A stretch of DNA of 64,000 nt from Avibacterium volantium (GTDB lineage Bacteria; Pseudomonadota; Gammaproteobacteria; Enterobacterales; Pasteurellaceae): assembly GCF_900635775.1 (NCBI RefSeq), contig NZ_LR134167.1:715001-779000 (forward strand), read 5' to 3'. Under the pieces are notes generated by a model. That model saw only the letters and a list, made by a program, of their open reading frames with translations, was not told the origin of the DNA and ran no database searches. A program made the position numbers and the translations under genes. The stretch's first letter is position 1; each line of letters opens with the position of its first letter. Positions 61,675 to 64,000 of this stretch are shown in pieces.

Positions 61675-64000
61675 GCAAAACGTTATTTGATGTGATTGAA
61701 AATCGCAAAGCCATTTACATGGAAGATGGCGATGAAAGTAAATTCAAGCTACCTGAATTTATCACTGAGAATTTGAAATATGGCTTATTTGAATGGCAAA
61801 AATCCGCACTAGAAAATTTCTTGATTTTTGAACGCATTGCCATATTGAAAGATTTCCCTGATATTAAAAATCGTCCCACACATTTGCTGTTTAATATGGC
61901 AACAGGGGCAGGTAAAACGCTGATGATGGCGGCACTCATTTTGTATTATTTTGAAAAGGGTTATCGCCATTTTCTGTTTTTTGTGAATCAAAACAATATT
62001 GTTGATAAAACAGAAAACAACTTTACCGATTCCAACCATGCAAAATATTTGTTTAAGGAAAAAATTTTGCATAATGATGATGTTATCCAAATTAAAAACG
62101 TGGATACGTTTAGCCCCAATCCAAACGGAATTGAAATTAAATTTACCAGTATTCAAAAGCTATATAACGATATTCACACAGAACGCGAAAATCAAACAAC
62201 ATTGGCGGATTTACATAAGCTGAAGATTGTGATGCTGGGTGATGAAGCACACCATTTGAACGCACAAACCAAAAAGGGGAAATCAGCAGAACTCGATTTG
62301 GATAAGGAAATTACAGGACAAACCAGTGAAGCGGAAATTGAACGCAAGGGCTGGGAGCATATGGTTTTAGAGTTATTGCTGAATAAAAACGGTAATCCTA
62401 GTGAAAATGTATTGCTGGAATTTACCGCTACGCTACCTGAAAACACGGAAGTGCAAGAAAAATACTGTGACAAAATCATCACGAAGTTTGATTTAAAAGA
62501 TTTTTTGAGTAAAGGTTACACCAAGTCGATTAACTTGGTTTCTTCCACTTTTGATAAAAGAGAACGTGTATTGCACGCTTTGTTTTTTGCCTGGTATCGC
62601 CATCAAATTGCATTGAAATATGGGATTGCAAATTTCAAGCCTGTGATGCTGTTTCGCAGTAAAACGATTGATGAGTCCAAAGCGGATTATCGAGAATTTT
62701 TACAATGGGTACAGCATATTCAAGCAGCGGATTTTGCATTTTTAAATCGACTTTCAGATAACCTAAAAACAGACGAAAACGAAAATGAACAAGGCAAAAC
62801 ACGCACCGAGCAAGCATTGACATTTATGCGTGAACAAGGCTTAGAACACAGCAATATTGCTGATTGGATTCACCAGTCGTATCAAGCACATAATGTGATC
62901 ATAACCAACTCTGAAACCAATAAAACAAAAAAAGAAAAAACCGATGAAGCAACAGAAAAATTGTTGAACAATTTGGAAGCGGCAGATAATCCCATCCGAG
63001 CTATTTTTACTGTTGATAGATTAACCGAAGGCTGGGACGTATTGAATTTGTTTGATATTGTGCGTTTGTATGAAGGGCAAAATGGCGGTGGTACAAACAA
63101 AAAAGCAGGAAAAACAGCATCTGCAACAGTTTCAGAAAAGCAGTTAATCGGGCGTGGTGTACGTTATTTTCCTTTTATGTTTGAAGATAAATTACCCAAT
63201 AAGCGTAAATTTGATGAAAACCAACAACACGATTTGCGTGTGTTGGAAGAATTGTTTTATTACACGCACGATGAAAAATCTCGTTATATTTCTGAATTAA
63301 AGGCGGAATTACGTAAAGATGGTTTCCTGCCTGAAAATACAGATAAGGTTTTAGTCAAAATTGGATTGAAAGAAAAATTTGCACAAGATGAAAGTTTTAG
63401 AAACATTCTGATTTGGGTAAACGAAAAAAAAGCCAATCCACATGCGAAAGCCCATAATGCGGATAGCTTGAAAGCTAATCTACAAACGTTGTCGTTTACC
63501 ACACACGGCAGTCAAATTTTGCTGGAAACTCAATTTAAAGCCGATGAAAAAGATGAACAATCCCAACAAATTGGCAAACAGACTGCATTTACCCAAATAA
63601 TCAAAGTTTCAGAAATGGATAGGCATATTTTCAATAAGGCGTTGCATATTAAAGGAAAAAAGGCAAATTCTTTGTTTCATTTTAACCAGTTGCAAACTAA
63701 GCTGAATATTGCCAGACGTGATGAATTGCAAATGGATTTACTCAAAGATTGGAAGATTGAATTTTTGGGTTTAGACGAAAGTAAAAACATTAGCCCTGCT
63801 GATAAGTTACAGGCTTGTTTGATGGTGCTGGATAAAGTTGAAACCCATTTAAATCAAAGCGATAAGCCATTTATAGGAACAACCGAATTTACGCCTAAAA
63901 ACTTGTGGAAAATTTTTGGCAAACCAAAACAGAAATGGGTTGAAAAATCCCAAATTAAACAATCTGTTATTCAAAAGTATGATTGGTATGTAATGGATAA
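61671..64000 (+). CDS. res: Type III restriction endonuclease Res (partial, runs off window)
   Basis: ATP-dependent translocase/endonuclease subunit that cleaves when Mod recognises unmethylated sites. 776 codons lie in the window with no stop; the C-terminal nuclease domain is outside. Visible SF2 helicase motifs: FNMATGAGKTLMM (Walker A, about 77-85), MLGDEAHHLN (DEAH box, about 190), EFTATLP (motif III), IFTVDRLTEGWDVLNLFDIVRL (motif V region) and QLIGRGVRYFPF (motif VI). It overlaps mod by ATGA, so Res translation may depend on Mod translation. I see no frame break in the visible part. Confidence 0.92.
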   Translation, partial: MSKTLFDVIENRKAIYMEDGDESKFKLPEFITENLKYGLFEWQKSALENFLIFERIAILKDFPDIKNRPTHLLFNMATGAGKTLMMAALILYYFEKGYRHFLFFVNQNNIVDKTENNFTDSNHAKYLFKEKILHNDDVIQIKNVDTFSPNPNGIEIKFTSIQKLYNDIHTERENQTTLADLHKLKIVMLGDEAHHLNAQTKKGKSAELDLDKEITGQTSEAEIERKGWEHMVLELLLNKNGNPSENVLLEFTATLPENTEVQEKYCDKIITKFDLKDFLSKGYTKSINLVSSTFDKRERVLHALFFAWYRHQIALKYGIANFKPVMLFRSKTIDESKADYREFLQWVQHIQAADFAFLNRLSDNLKTDENENEQGKTRTEQALTFMREQGLEHSNIADWIHQSYQAHNVIITNSETNKTKKEKTDEATEKLLNNLEAADNPIRAIFTVDRLTEGWDVLNLFDIVRLYEGQNGGGTNKKAGKTASATVSEKQLIGRGVRYFPFMFEDKLPNKRKFDENQQHDLRVLEELFYYTHDEKSRYISELKAELRKDGFLPENTDKVLVKIGLKEKFAQDESFRNILIWVNEKKANPHAKAHNADSLKANLQTLSFTTHGSQILLETQFKADEKDEQSQQIGKQTAFTQIIKVSEMDRHIFNKALHIKGKKANSLFHFNQLQTKLNIARRDELQMDLLKDWKIEFLGLDESKNISPADKLQACLMVLDKVETHLNQSDKPFIGTTEFTPKNLWKIFGKPKQKWVEKSQIKQSVIQKYDWYVMD

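Overview
The window is a piece of a Pasteurellaceae chromosome. The Haemophilus-type DNA uptake signal (AAGTGCGGT and its complement ACCGCACTT) recurs throughout, often as inverted pairs that double as transcription terminators. Gene order also follows Haemophilus-like blocks: yheU-slmA-dut-coaBC | radC | rpmB-rpmG-mutM, galTKM | galS-mglBAC, the isc operon, and clpX-clpP-tig. The genus cannot be settled by reading alone; Avibacterium, Haemophilus and Aggregatibacter are all plausible.

Layout. 1-8.2 kb: housekeeping genes (yheU, slmA, dut, coaBC, radC, rpmB, rpmG, mutM, folA, the YjjPB exporter pair, proB). 8.3-9.5 kb: a HEPN-type Abi gene preceded by a structured, terminator-ended leader that could be a small RNA partner. 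9.5-17.8 kb: the galactose regulon (galM, galK, galT, a LacI-type repressor, mglB, mglA, mglC) with three GalR-like operators and a perfect CRP site; both the repressor and mglA carry frameshifts. 18.5-28.0 kb: an accessory stretch bounded by a complete IS1016-like (IS1595-family) element and the decayed remnant of a second one. It holds argD and then an AT-rich D-galactonate operon: a GntR/FCD regulator divergent from dgoK-dgoA-dgoD and a three-gene TRAP transporter. 28.2-44.3 kb: sodA, suhB, trmJ, iscR-iscS-iscU-iscA-hscB-hscA-fdx, gshF, the mannose PTS manXYZ, a Cof-type HAD phosphatase and aspA. 44.4-59.1 kb: tRNA-Ser(UGA), rne, rluC, clpX-clpP, tig, a BON-LysM protein, a zinc metallopeptidase, a pirin, a membrane protein of unknown function and adhE. 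59.5-64 kb: a type III restriction-modification system whose mod gene is interrupted at an AGCC repeat (phase-OFF configuration), followed by res, which runs off the right edge.

How the parts fit. MglBAC would import galactose and GalM-GalK-GalT would feed it into the Leloir pathway (no galE in this window). The dgo-TRAP operon would import galactonate, or a closely related sugar acid, and cleave it to pyruvate and glyceraldehyde 3-phosphate. CRP-like boxes precede mgl, dgo, man, aspA and adhE; the aspA, adhE and sodA regions also carry FNR-like boxes, which fits a facultative anaerobe tuned to sugar supply and oxygen. Most distinctive are the Abi/RNA locus, the double lesion in the galactose regulon, the foreign-looking galactonate island and the switched-off type III system.
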